From positions 31,682,108 to 31,746,107 of the forward strand of contig OZ018408.1 in assembly GCA_963969595.1 (NCBI GenBank): 64,000 nt of DNA, in the 5' to 3' direction. The stretch comes from Neckera pumila (taxonomy: Eukaryota > Streptophyta > Bryopsida > Hypnales > Neckeraceae). Of the stretch, positions 1 through 13,000 are shown in pieces (within the stretch, counting starts at the first letter, position 1; every line of letters begins with the position of its first letter). Position numbers and translations under genes: made by a program. The notes under the pieces were generated by a model. That model was not told the DNA's origin. It ran no database searches and saw nothing but the letters and a program-made list of their open reading frames with translations.

Positions 1-294
1 GATTACTATGGGAATGTATGTGAAAAAAATTTAGAAACTTTGACTACATGGATTGAAAGATTATAATGTTTGAAGTTTAAAGAAAAAGTCTTTTTTGACC
101 TTGCCAAACTAACCAACAACTTTTAACTCCTTTTAGACTGAGATTTTAATACTGCACGTGGTTACTTTTTTAATTTTTTTGACATTTACATCTTGTATAA
201 TGTAGGTTATGTATCTACCAAATTTCAAAACTATAGGAGGAGTTTTGCACATATGGCCTGAAAAGTTTAGGGCGTAAAAGATACTGAATTTCAA

Positions 295-849
295 AAATAC
301 TATAAATTAGAAAATTAGAAAATTATTTTTATTTTTATTTTATTATATTGTAGCAACAGCATAGGGCACAATTGTGTACACTAAATCATAATCTATCCAT
401 AATCCTAAGATAGACTGTTTGTTTGTTTGTACGTTGAGATCTCTTGGACCGTGAGTCCTTTAATCAGGTGCTTGGTACTGTCGAAAAACTCTCTACAAGG
501 AGGGTGCATGGACTTTGTTTGAATTTTGAAATGTTTATGAACTAAAAAATTAGAAAATGATTTTTACTTTTATTTTGATTGTGCCAATGGCACAGAGGCA
601 CACTAGTCTATACGTTACATGTGTTTTTTTGTTTGTTTTGTTTATTGCGGGGAGATCTCCAGAACTGAACATCCCTAATCATGTTTTTGTTCCATCGAAA
701 AGCTCTCAGTGAGGAGGAATGTATGGACTTTGTTTTGTGACGTTTGATGTGAAGATTATTGAATTTAAAGCTTTTATAAAAATTAGAAAATTACTTCTAT
801 TTTTATTTTATTTTGACTGTGGCAACAGCGACACAGGGCATAAGGTAGT
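295..849. repeat. Tandem repeat, unit about 240 bp, about 2.3 copies
   Basis: Units begin near 295, 542 and 778. Each opens with an AT-rich block (aaattagaaaatta followed by T/A-rich sequence), then a 'caacagc...acaggg' segment, then a 'gagatctc' segment and 'atggactttg'. The third copy is cut short after the 'caacagcgacacagggca' segment. The copies have diverged by point changes and small indels. No coding capacity is seen; the ORFs here are short and unrelated to known families. Confidence 0.75.
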
Positions 850-1184
850 TGACCCCTTTCTGATCACCCCCCCATTTCGGCGATATAGACTGTTGTCTTT
901 CCTGTGAATTTGTGGCTCAATTCCCGGAGCGAGTGTGTTGCAATATGATTGGCTGCAAGGTGGTCAATGTTGTAACTAGCCCTTAGTCAATTTTGCAATT
1001 AGCCTATGATCAGAAATAGAAAGGTCTATTTCAGCATTATAGGTCTAAAAAAATCTTCCACTAAAAAATCATAAGAATTACGTTTTTTGTAATAAAGTTT
1101 TGGAAAAATATGCAATCTTTCCAAACTCTATTTCTGTACACAGGAAAAAATTTGCACTCAAAAAAACTTTGCTCCAAATATGCG

Positions 1185-1629
1185 TAAGGTAAATGACCCC
1201 ATTGCGGTCAAATGACCCATGATGGACACCTAATGACTCCATTGTGGTTTTTTAGACCACAATCAATGCCTTACATGGTAGTTATGGAGTAATTAGTAAC
1301 CTCAATAGGTACTTCCAACTTTTCAGTGTAAAATTCTTTGTAAAAACTGACTTTTTAGGTCTCCCATGTTTGAAAATGTTGTGACTACATTGGGTAGGAA
1401 GATGACCATATTGGATTCAAATTTTGTTGGTCATGAAGTAGCCTACAGACTCCTATGGGCTGATCACTTCAAAAATTTAGAACTAATTCATACTTGGTCC
1501 AAAAAATATAACTTCAAATGCCCTCACTGTCTCTCACACTTATCTTTGTGTGGGAAAAAATTTGAAAAATTTCAGCAATGGCATGTAGGCACACTCCTAA
1601 TTCTGACCGCAATGGGGTCTTTTACCTTA
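1185..1629. mobile_element. Short TIR element, family A copy 1 (445 bp)
   Basis: The left end TAAGGTAAATGACCCCATTG is matched in inverse at the right end (CAATGGGGTCTTTTACCTTA), giving TIRs of about 26 bp with a few mismatches. Two more copies lie at 2933-3411 and 21512-21974. The interior shares 'gtgtgggaaaaaa' and 'gaaaaatttcag' with those copies. The short 90-codon ORF inside (1366-1638) is not conserved between copies, so the element looks non-autonomous. A terminal TAA/TTA would suit a PIF/Harbinger-like 3-bp target, but that assignment is inference. Confidence 0.7.
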
Positions 1630-2316
1630 ATTACTTAAGTGATTGGAAATGGGTCTGTTACCTTACTACTGTAGTAAATGATGGAGTTCCATTCTTTGAA
1701 TGAATCGAATCCAAGGACGGACGGAATGGCTGGCCGGGAGAGTCTAAACTCCTGTGGCTTCCCATAATATTCCGAACCCCGGAACGACCGGTAATCAATC
1801 AGAACACGTGGACTGCAGGGGCTGCACGGGGCTGAGGGAGTGACACTTGGTGGGTGGAGAATCCATGTCCCCCCGTCAGAAACTCAGAATGGTTTTGTAC
1901 TTCATTTATTTGGGACAGCGAGAAAGAGATGGACGTGGATGTTTATGAAATGGTACATTAATTTACATCCTCTACATTGATTTAGGAAATTATTTAGCAT
2001 TCACTAGTATAGAATTATTATCACCACAAAATTTTATTTTTGTGAAAATTGGTACAATGTAATAATAATATTCCACCATGTTCTAATGAAAAATAGTGTG
2101 ATTTTCTCATATTAGTGTCACACACATTAGGAAGACAAATCATTGTAGTCTTTCACTAATGTAACATATTTATCCAATTCAAAACCTCTCACAATTAAAG
2201 TGTACAAATATGATATCAATGATGAATTCTACAAATGTATATAATAATAAATATTTGTTACTTTTTAAAATTGTGATATCAAGTTTGGAGCTACTCCTTA
2301 TATTTTCTTAGGTACA
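1630..2316. other. Gene-free spacer with a small GC-rich patch
   Basis: No credible exon is seen. A patch at about 1700-1890 is clearly richer in G+C than its surroundings and stands between AT-rich blocks. I recognise no RNA gene or transposon end in it. Confidence 0.5.
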
Positions 2317-2628
2317 CATTAGGAAAAATTTCAGCCCTCTAGAAGGCCCCGAGTTTGGCACCCGCCCGGTGCAATTATGGAAAAAAAAAAAAAAAAAAAA
2401 TTATTTTTTTTTATTTAAAAATTGGGTGCTGACGTGGAACTACTAGTGCCACATCAGATTTTATTTTTTAAAATTTTAATTTTTTTTTAAAAATATTATA
2501 AATTTTTTTTCAAAAAAAAATATTTTTTTAAGAAATAATATTTTTTTATTCATTTTGAAATTGCACCAAAGGGGTCTCGGAAATCAATTCCTTAGCGGCC
2601 TTCTGGAGGGCTGAAATTTTTCCTAATG
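2317..2628. mobile_element. MITE-like TIR element, family C copy 1 (312 bp)
   Basis: The 32-bp TIRs begin CATTAGGAAAAATTTCAGCC and end with its complement, with one mismatch over the arms. The centre is poly-A/T-rich and includes 'gctgacgtgg...gccacatcag'. It has no ORF. Related elements lie at 52601-52909 and 57406-57677, sharing the arm pattern CATTAG..GAAATTT....GAGGGCC. No clean target duplication is visible. Confidence 0.75.
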
Positions 2629-2932
2629 GTAGTGAAGAACCAATAGAATCACAAAAGTAAAGGATTCATTTTGAATCCCTCTTTTGCCTCACATTAGGAA
2701 AACCATCCTATTTGTGTTTCAATTCACTTGTGGTCTGTGTATTAGAATGTATTAGTAGTGCATATTGAACCCTGGAAAGACAAAGGCCCCCCATGACCCA
2801 AGTAGTCACCAAAATGCTCTGATTCTTGGACCAATAGGTGCATTCTTTGTTTCTACATTTATCAGTGAAGTCATCCATTGAACACTTCTGGTAAGTAACA
2901 TCCTTCAAGGGTTAAGAATTTGACATCTGCAC

Positions 2933-3411
2933 TAAGGTAAAATAGCCTATTGTAGTAAGATGATTCATAGTGGACATCTAGGGAATGATCCCATTACGGG
3001 TTTTTTTCAGTATGCGAGATTTAGGTCTCAATGCATGTCTTAAATGACAATCATGGAGTGATTAGTAACCTCATCAAAAACTTCCAACTTTTTAGTTTGA
3101 ATTCATTGTAAGAATTGACTTTTTAGGCTTTCTATGTTAAAAAATATTATGACTGCTTTTAGGTGAACAAAATAAGCATCATGGATTCAGATTTTGTTGG
3201 TTTTGGGATAGTCTAGAGACTCTTTTCAGTCATGATGCACTGAACACTTCAAAAATTCATAGCACATTCATACTTTGTCAAAAAAATATAATTTTTGAAT
3301 TGCTCTCACTGTTTCTCACACTTGTCTTTATGTGGGAAAAAAATTGAAAAATTTCATCAATAGCATGAGGCCAAACTCCTCATTCTGACCACAATGGGCT
3401 GTTTTACCTTA
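2933..3411. mobile_element. Short TIR element, family A copy 2 (479 bp)
   Basis: The ends are TAAGGTAAAATAGCCTATTG and, in inverse, CAATGGGCTGTTTTACCTTA. The interior aligns in the same orientation with 1185-1629, including the 'tgtgggaaaaaaattg' and 'tggattcagattttgttgg' segments. No coding capacity. Confidence 0.7.
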
Positions 3412-4074
3412 TTGATACAAAAGTGACAGGAATAGGCTCAATTGAATCGTGGCACAAATAAAATGGCTTCAATAGTTAGCTAATAATCTCTGCCATTTCA
3501 ATACGCCCGGGTGTATTATTACAGTCTGCTAGGAATTTCTCATCCATAGCAGTCCTACAGATTTAGCAAAGCTCAACTGCAAACATCTCCACAACGTGAG
3601 AGCGTAATAACTTATTATATTGAGCCCATTGCTGACCAACTCCAGAGTTCCTGCAGCACTCCGACCTCTGTGTGGCTTCGTTTTCTCGCAAAGAACAGGA
3701 TCCATCACAACCCACTTTCGAAAGATTGAGTCCGGTCAAGCGTCCGCATTTCTCGATCGCAGAGCTCAAGCACAATCCACCAGAACCTCACATTTGTCAG
3801 CAATCGCGCAATTGACCTCGCATTGCTTGGATTTCTCCAAAGTTCCCTGTCTGATTGGTATCACACTTGCAAGAATTATATTAGGTTTGGGATTTAGAAA
3901 GAAAATCTTCGCTGCTCGAGAATTGCATTGGGGGATACAGGACAGGAATTGGCGATGGCGATGGCGATGGCGATGCTCGTACATTAGCTACGGGCGATCC
4001 ATACGTCATCGCTCGATCAGGATCGTAGCTTTTTTTTTTTCTTCCTGAATTAGCTTGTTTGTTTGAGGTTTGCA
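3412..4074 (+). promoter_or_regulatory. Probable promoter and 5' leader of the limit dextrinase gene
   Basis: This is the sequence immediately upstream of the limit dextrinase start. It is less AT-rich than the distal flank. It holds a perfect 4-unit hexanucleotide repeat (GGCGAT)4 at 3951-3974 and a T10 tract at 4031-4040 shortly before the start codon. I could not place a TATA box or transcription start with confidence. Confidence 0.4.
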
Positions 4075-7000
4075 ATGGTGACAACCCTCGGTCCATCCAC
4101 GTCTGCATTGTGTTCTGTCCCCACAGTACAACACCGCTATGCTACTGTATCTCCTTGGAAGCAGACGAGTAGAATTAGCGAGCTGAATTGGGATGCGACT
4201 CCTATTTGGAGCAGTGGGTGGTCGGCATCTAACAAGGGGCGAAGGAATAGCAGTAGCAGCAGCAGCAGTAGCAGCGGGAGACTGCTTAGCAGCGTAGTTG
4301 CGCAGAGAAAGAGTTTTCGAACCATGGCGTCCGACATTGCGGTGCAACAGGTGGCCGACCATCACCAGGATCCGCACAATATGTGCATCAAAATTCACTA
4401 CTACAGGTATCCGGGGATCGTTCCAATTAGTTTTCTTTTTCTTACAATTTGCATTCTGCATTTTGCGTATTGGATTTCGCATATTGGATTTTGGAATTTG
4501 GAATTTGGATTTTGGATTGTTTGGATTGTGCGAGTGATGATTTTTGTTGTGACTCTTTGTAGGAAGCGTGGATGCTATGAGGATTGGGGTCTGCACGTCT
4601 GGGGTAATGCCGAAGCGCCGACGCAGTGGCAGCGGCCGTTAGAGCCGACGGGGTCTGATGAGTATGGCATTTATTGGGAGGTGAATTCCCTTGTGGATGG
4701 TGAATTGCACTTCGTTGTGCATAAAGGAGATACCAAGGTATTTGAAGATTTTCACTTTGACCCTTTCGATGTGAGAATCAATGGAGCTCAAACTGATGAA
4801 GCCCTACTTTGGGCAGCTTGGTCCTGCCATTTCAACCGGTTCCAACATTTCATTTCGAAATCAGCGACAAGTATGCTGCAGTGTGGCAAATGCGTTAGAA
4901 TGTCATTTTAGAGTGGGTTGTGGTCAACAGGTTTTACGACCGCATTGATCCATCTCTTGGTGTTGCAGGATTGTGAGGGGACTTTTACAAGTCACAAGGA
5001 CTCGGAGGTATGGCTGGTTTCAGGGAGACCAACTTTTTTTACTGAAATTCCGGACCCGAAATCACTTCCTCAGGTTTGGCGACGTCCACAGACTTTTTAT
5101 AAATTTTTATACTTATCAATTTGGGCATCTGCTTAGCAAGCAATGGTGAAATTGTAATACTGCTTTAAAAAAACAAAAATATCCCTTGCAGCGAATTTTT
5201 CATAGGACTGGACAGAGTTCTCAGGAACTTTTGAACATCATCTTGAAGATAATTTTCCCTATAGAGAGGTTCTTTACGGTCACAGTGATCATACCGAAGC
5301 CTCTTCATGTATATTAGGAGGCCTCTGTATGATCATCTTCACTGGGTGACCTAGGAATAATCTCTTTGTGTTGTATTGTCTTAAAGTTTTTGAAACAGTC
5401 TACTTCTGCAGAATATTCTGTGTTGTTTTGTCTTAAATTTTTCCAGAGAAGTATTCTTGATAGTAATTTTGAGGTTCTTATTTAATCAAGGTGGAATTGG
5501 ACAGGGTGATCTTGGCAAATCCAAGGCCTTCTGGGTGACGAAGGATTTGCTGGCCTGGAATGCTACAACCGAAAGCTCGCAAATTTATCTACATTCCAGC
5601 AACACTGCCAAATTGAAAGTCACTGCGAAAGGTGTTCAAGGTGAGGATTTTATTCTTCATAACATTCTGTGATCACACCCTTCTTCAATGTAGATGGCAA
5701 TCAAAGAAATAGACCCAAGAGCCTGGTATCCACTGTAAGGATCCTGCATTGAGTGGCCAGCACTTGTCTTCTTCCTCCCTCTTCAAGATTGTGCACAAAA
5801 GAATTTGGGTTCCTTTTCTAAGTGTGTTGGCAGTTTCTCAAAAATGTTTCATTTGCAGGTGGCGAAAGAGTTTCCATGTTAAAACAAATGCATTGCTACC
5901 GGTCATTTCAGATCAGTGTCTGAGAGTATTTCCAGTTTAAGACACATTTGTGGAGAATTCTAAGATTACTTTTTTTTTCATTTTGATCAGGGTCGGACGT
6001 TGTCGTGAAGCTCGAAGAAGATCTCACTGGATTACCTTCAAAGGTAATAAACAATGAAAAATTTATTCAGGATTCGCTATATGTCTGCATGTTTGAGCTC
6101 TTTTGGCCGTATTTTTATCCCCACTGCTTTTTGTAAGCTATGCAACTCTCAAAGCAAACGCATTTCGGGTATGGTTCTGGCGGAAACCTGATGCTATATA
6201 ACTGTTATATCATCTGTTTTGTCAGGTGCGGCGAAAGTTTCCTTACGTCACAGGGTACCGTGTATTCCGGTTACCTGCAGATTTTGAAGTCAAGAAGTTA
6301 TTGAAATCCCAGTTGGCCCTGTCAGCTACTGATGGTGAGCCTTCAACCTCTACATTTTTTGTTAAGGAGGGTGCTTGTTTGTTTTGTTTATTCATTGCTC
6401 CATCTATCTTTGTGACCGTGAGGCAAATGGCAGTGTCTTTTGATCTTGTACTATTGAGGAAGAGTTTGCACATCGATGATTTCACAAAATTCGAACCTGT
6501 GGGGACCCCGGGGATATGGAATTCCAATGTATTTTTATCTTTTAAGAATAGGATAAGAGTCACAAAAACTGGGATTAGGGCAAGGGTTGGACTCTCATAG
6601 TTGTGGCAACGACACAGGCCATCCCAGTATTAGTGAAGAGATCACAATTTTTGGGCTGCTTCTCTTCACTTTGCCAGCTGAACTGATGGGTATTTTGGGG
6701 TTCTCATGGACAGGACAAGGAGAAGCTACAGATGCAAGTGGAATCCAAATGGCTGGCGTTTTGGATAATCTGTTTGCATATGACGGTCCACTTGGTGCAA
6801 TTGCAACCAAAGATGATGTAACCATCAGTGTTTGGGCGCCTACAGCACAGGTATCAATTGTCCTACCGTATTCAGAACCTTGACGTCGTCAAATGCCCGT
6901 AGAACTACTTAACAAGGATTTCAGTACTACTAGATTGTTTCAAAAACTTTTGGACATCATCGTAAAGTGCATCTGCTCCATAATTTATGAGGAGGTCTCC

Positions 7001-10000
7001 CTAAGTGAGGTCATAGTGATCCTTGGAGGTCTCCCTATGTATCATGGAGAGGCCTCTATATGATCGCTATAATCTTGCTACTTGGATACTTCTGGAGGTT
7101 TGGATGTGAACCTGAGGCCAGGTATTTGATATTCAGTTCTTGTTTAGAATTTGCTTAATTTTAGTGTCTTGGAGTGTAGCCGAAGCATAAACCTCGATTC
7201 GATTCTCCCTTGTCAATACATGTAGGTACATGTTATGCTTGAAAGAGCTGCTCCAAGATGAATATATCCATGCGCCCAGATTCAAGTGCTAATTTATGAT
7301 TGCCATCATCAATTGTTAGATTTTGACGAAACACACCTACAGTTTTGTTCCACCCATTCTTAATGTTGTCGCAACTGACTAGCGTATGTGTAGAATGTGC
7401 GCTTGTTTCTTTTTTCCACACCAACAGGTGGCGAGGCTGAGGAGAAACTGCAGCTTCAAGAAAGCAACGGGGTTTGGTCCACTGCTGGTCCGAGCTCTTG
7501 GAAGGGCAAGTACTACCTCTTTGAAGTCACAGTTTATCATCCAGCAACGCAACAAGTCGAAGTTTCTCTAGCAAATGACCCTTATTCTCGAGGGTAAGTA
7601 ACTGATGCTACGCTTTTCTTTGACATATTTTAACCCCTAAAGGACAATGAAGCTCAAATTGGGCCCTATGTTTATCTGAACACTTCTGAGTGGATCAGAT
7701 GGGAGCTTTCATTTGTTCAATTTCCCTCATTTTTCTTCATTGATTTTGGTAATATTAATTTTGGCCTTCTCCTGATTCGGTTATCTAAAATTTGCCCTTA
7801 TCTTTTTCTGCAAAATGATCAATTAAATCGATCATTCTAAAACCATGAAATGCCCGTCCGTAAGGGGTCTAGGTAGCAGCAGCTTAAGACAGGACATCCT
7901 AGGAATTCCAGGTGTGCTTTTAGGAAGTGTCATAGGTTCTCATGATTTTCAAGTGAAAAGTGTCCCTTTGTGGACCCTAAACCTTTCTGTATATTTCAAG
8001 GAACTTTTATCGGTTCATTACAGTCATGAGGGTTGGTTAGGGGTTCTTGTAATGTAGGTGCCAGTGCCTACATATTGTAGGCTTGGCCTATCTTTTGATT
8101 GTATGTTTAGAATTCTGAATTTTTAAAAGGGGGTCGGCATTCCAAATCTACTACCATCTGTCTTCCCTGATTATTGGCATTCTGGCCATGCAGTCTCTCT
8201 GTCAATGGAGAGCGTTCTCTTATTATAGATATGTCGGATGACCATCTTGCGCCAGAAGGTTGGACAAATCTTGCAAACGAGAAGCCCGCTCTTGATTCAT
8301 TTAACGACATTGCTATTTATGAGCTGCACATCAGAGACTTCAGGTGTGATCTCTTCACAAAAGGTTGAAACATAAAATGTCATTCCAACGATGCATGTCA
8401 TTCGTTGTTACTTGGTACCTGGAGTATAATTTGTCTTCGCAACACTTTCTAAACTGTAGTTTTGTTCTTCCAGTATATCGGATAAGACCGTTGATCCAGC
8501 AGTGGCGGGAGGCTACTTAGCATTTGCGCAGAAGGTACGAGATTAACGCGATTGCAGTCTGTTCTGTTATTTATTCAGGGTAGTGCACCTCTTTCCCTTT
8601 ATTCGTTAATATTGTTTCGAATCAAAGGATAACTATCCTCCTGTGCTCTATACGTCAATATTGAGTCGAATTAACTGAAGACATGCTGGCAGTGTAGGGG
8701 CTTATCTTTTCACTTCGAGTTTAAAGGTCCCTAATTGATAATTGTGAAACCCTCCCATGGTCTTCAGCAATTTCTGACATGCGCAGGACTCTGCTGGAGT
8801 AGCTCATTTGAAGAAACTGGCTAAAGCGGGTCTCTCACACATTCACCTCCTCCCCTGCTTCGACTTCTCAAGTATCAACGAAAGAAAGGAATCTTGGAAA
8901 TCTGTTGGTAAGTTCAAGTGTCTTATTCTTCTCTTCTGTTGTCATCGATTTTGCATGTTTTTCTTGACTTTACTCATAAGTCCAACTCATCAGAATTCGT
9001 TATGTCAATACTACAAAAATGCTGTGGACTCAGTTAATGCTTTGATTCACATCGTTCCATCACATCAGATCAGGAGAAATTGTCTGCATATGCACCCGAT
9101 TCAGAGAAGCAACAAGCAGCTGTTGTGGAAATTCAGGAAGAAGATGCCTTTAACTGGGGGTGAGCTAGTTTCGGATGATTTATTAGCATTCTTGTTCTTA
9201 CAAAAGTTCCGACCAAAATGTGTGTACTCAACAAAACGAACTAGATATAGGCGCCTGTAGATGTATCATTGTAGAGAGACACTGTTGCTAAAATATAGAA
9301 TTCTTGGCAAAGGGGATTTTCAATATTTTAAAGAGTATGCCGATTAATTCGTCCCCATTAATTTATTAAAATTGTTGGAAGATTGTTAGCTAAATATTTA
9401 GAATAGTGACGTAGGCACCTCACAAGTACAGACACGTGAACATTATGAGGTCTCTGAATGAATTGTATCATGCTTATCTTGCTTTCCCATGATCAGTCTT
9501 GCTTTCCCATGACCAAAACTTCTTGAAACAATCTAAGTTGAGTGAAAATAATATTAAATTTTAACTGCTATTTCCGCCCCGATAAGTTACACTAAGGCGT
9601 GGCGTGCAGGTATGATCCTGTACACTGGGGTGTACCAGAGGGCAGTTACGCAACTGACCCCAATGGGCCAGCGCGTACGGTGGAGTTCCGGACCATGGTG
9701 CAGGTAAACGATGGCTTGTTTTAAAATAAAATTTTCACGCATTTGTTTTATCTACAGTACATTGTTGCTTATGCTACTTGTTGCTATTGCACTTTTTTAA
9801 CAAGTGAGTTCATGCCTTCAGGCCATCAACAAAATGGGATTACGTGTGGTTCTTGACGTCGTATATAACCATCTTCATGGGAGCGGTCCTCTTGGCGATC
9901 ACTCCTGTTTGGACAAGGTATCAGGATGAGACCATGCCCAGAGTATCAGAAGATTTTTATCTAGTAATTGGAAATCAAAGTTTTCAGTAAAATCAGATTG

Positions 10001-13000
10001 TTTCAGGAACTTTTTGACATCATATATAGAATTAGAGGAGGCCTCTGTGATCAATATGACTACAAGGAGACTTTCCAATAAATCATGGGTGATATTTTCT
10101 TAATGACGTTGTCCAATACAATCGAATTTTATTGAAAACCGTGGTTATTAATTGTAAGTCCATGCAGGTCCATGCGACCCATGTTTCTTAGGTTACTGCA
10201 ACTTGTTTCGCTTATCTCATGTCTCGTTCACACATTAATAACTCGCCCATTTCATATGCGTGTTTTTCTGTCACCATACGCTGATTGCTGACAGCTCTGA
10301 GTTTCTATTAACAATGCTCAAGCTGCTCAAGCATGTTGAGTACAGTAGCCTGTATTGAGTACATCGACTTTCTCGACTCAGTAGTGTCTAATTCTGTCTC
10401 CTAATGAACTTTTGTTGACGTATTGATTGGTCGCAGGTAGTGCCAAATTACTACCTTCGGTTGAACAAAGATGGAGATATAGAGAACAGCACTTGCATGA
10501 ACAATACTGCTGGTGAGCATTATATGATGGATCGGCTTATTGTAGACGACCTCAAGCATTGGGCTGTGAACTACAAGGTAATCAAGTTCCCTTAACGTAT
10601 TCCGTCAAGTCTTTGTTCTTTAACGGTATCTCCTCATTACTGTTTGAGTTATGCTAATCCTATAAGCTCTTCTACTGTGAACTAAATTTTAATACACTCT
10701 GCGTCGTTGCAATAGGTGGATGGCTTCCGCTTTGACCTCATGGGGCACCTAATGAAACATACAATGGTAAGCTTTCCTATTAAACCTTGAATGTGATAAG
10801 TTTAGACAACCCTTGCTCATCTTTTTACGGCTCTGCTTGAAAAGGGTACTTGTTGTTGCTTTCGATTTGCTGTACTTCATCATTGGCTGTAACTTTACTT
10901 CATCATTTGCTGTACTTTCATTCATGCAGGTGAGAGCGAAAGAAGTATTACGAAGCTTGACGATCGAGAAGGATGGCGTGGATGGCTCAAAGATATACAT
11001 GTGAGTTTTATCAAACCTACCCTAACAACACGTTCCCGTTGTTTCCACCGACACTACTCTTCTCAATATTCCTCTCAAACCCTCTTTTCAACATTCTTGC
11101 TTTCGACTCACTAGTGTTTTTACTATTCTCAGTTGTGAAGCCTTTTCACTTGCAACAATGTTACAGTTCTTACATGGCACTTATCGTGAAATTTTGTTTT
11201 ATATACAAATTGGTAATACTATTCTCATGAACTTAATCGGGAACTACTTGACGTCCATTATCTCACGTAGGTGTCGTCTTCATTTTTCATTCCTGATTCC
11301 CGTTGATAGCCATGAAGTGGAAACCTGTGGTGGAACCTTTTTCAAGAGCCGAAATTGGCATTTCCATTCAACTGGATATTGTTGATATATCCAAGTCAAT
11401 GATGCTATCACAGGGTGAGATGAGCCGTAAGGCTATACACAATAACATGTGGGTAATGCTGAAACGTTTGACGTGGAAAGAGAGACGTGGCTTCTCTAAT
11501 GGCTCAGGATCGGTTATTTTCCAAAAGCGGCGCCAAAATAGGTGCTTTGTTTACATTGTTCACCCTAAGTGGGCATGTGTTGGACAATCAGTCAGTAGGG
11601 AAGCTTGCACAGAAGCAAGCAAAAAAAAATCTATATAGATTTTTTTTTGCTTGCTTTATTCCACAAACTATTGCGCAGTGGCATCATCGAGGCAACCAAT
11701 CCAATCCATATGGAGTAGCAATATGTACAACTGCAAGTTCATTCTGTTTCTCTGTGCAGATATGGAGAAGGATGGGATTTCGGAGAAGTGGCCAATAACG
11801 CACGAGGTGTTAACGCCGTCCAACAGAATTTAGCAGGGACAGGCATTGGCAGGTTGGTTTCCTTTTCACTTGGATATCGTCTTGGATACACCAGAGTGTT
11901 TATTGGATACCAGTGATATTAGCAGGTTTAGACCTCGCAGAATGGGCGTTGAAAGAGAATGTGGTTGAACTTCTATTTATCAATCACAACATTCAGCAGC
12001 GTAGAAACTTTGACACAATCACCGTGCATTCAACAAAATCTGAAATCGATATCGATATCCTCATTGAATTTGAATTTATTGTTTTTGAGTGCAGCTTCAA
12101 TGATCGGATACGTGACACTTGTCTTGGAGGGTCACCATTCGGAGATCCCTTACAACAGGGCCTATTGACTGGCCTTTCCCTCCAGGTAATGCGCCGGCCA
12201 CGTATGAGTGATGTTCTGCTCAAGTGAAGTGCCCAAGGAAGATCATATGAGTTTTTGAATTTTTGAAGTTGGTTTTCATCAAAATGGGTTATATTGTGTT
12301 GCAACCGGCATTCACATTATCATTTTGTGAGTGAGTGCGCCTAGACCTCTTTCATATCTGAGCCTGGGTGCCCAAGATGTCCGTGGTTATCAGTGGAGCT
12401 CTGCAACAATATTGTTGCATGTAGAAGTGACGTTAAAGAGTGCTCATGTTGCCAGAATCAAGGTGGTCTAGAATCTTTTTGACACTTGTTAACCTCCTGA
12501 TTGTCGCATCTGCGTCCAACTTCATGTGCCGTAATAACTTGTGATAGTGAGAGTACAGGTGAGTTTTGTACAGGGTACATCCGTTACCTAGGATTTGATG
12601 AGAGAGCAGAGGATGTGATATTAAAGAAGGTGATATTGAAGAGACCGAAATTTACCGGAATTTATAAAGGAGCATTATTCATCTTAAACGCACGGAAAGG
12701 CAGAGAAGTATAGGACACTTCTGATCTTGACACCCTTGCGTGGTTGTATTTGCAGCCAAACGCTTTGTTCCAGGGTGGTGACATAAATATGCGCAATGCT
12801 CTTGCAGCAACAACTGACTGGGTGCAGGTGAAATTCATGGCCCCTCGCCCGCTCTGACTTCTCCCCAAGGATGGCGTGACTATCTTTTTTATATGAGGTT
12901 TTATCGGTCCTTAATACCTGCGTGTGATTGATGTAACAGCTAGGGTTGGCTGCCAACTTGAAAGACTACACTTTTGTCTCTTACAGAGGTGATGAGGTAT

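Noticed and set aside
7225..7260. Candidate micro-exon reading [10 protein letters not shown] between exons 7 and 8 of the limit dextrinase
   Set aside because: It has no usable donor and runs into TGA. Extending exon 8 upstream to an acceptor at 7393 supplies the expected [13 protein letters not shown] segment in frame, so no extra exon is needed.
11303..11638. 111-codon ORF in intron 17 of the limit dextrinase
   Set aside because: No family resemblance, it is not in frame with flanking exons, and it ends in the palindrome. The exon 17-18 junction is well supported without it.
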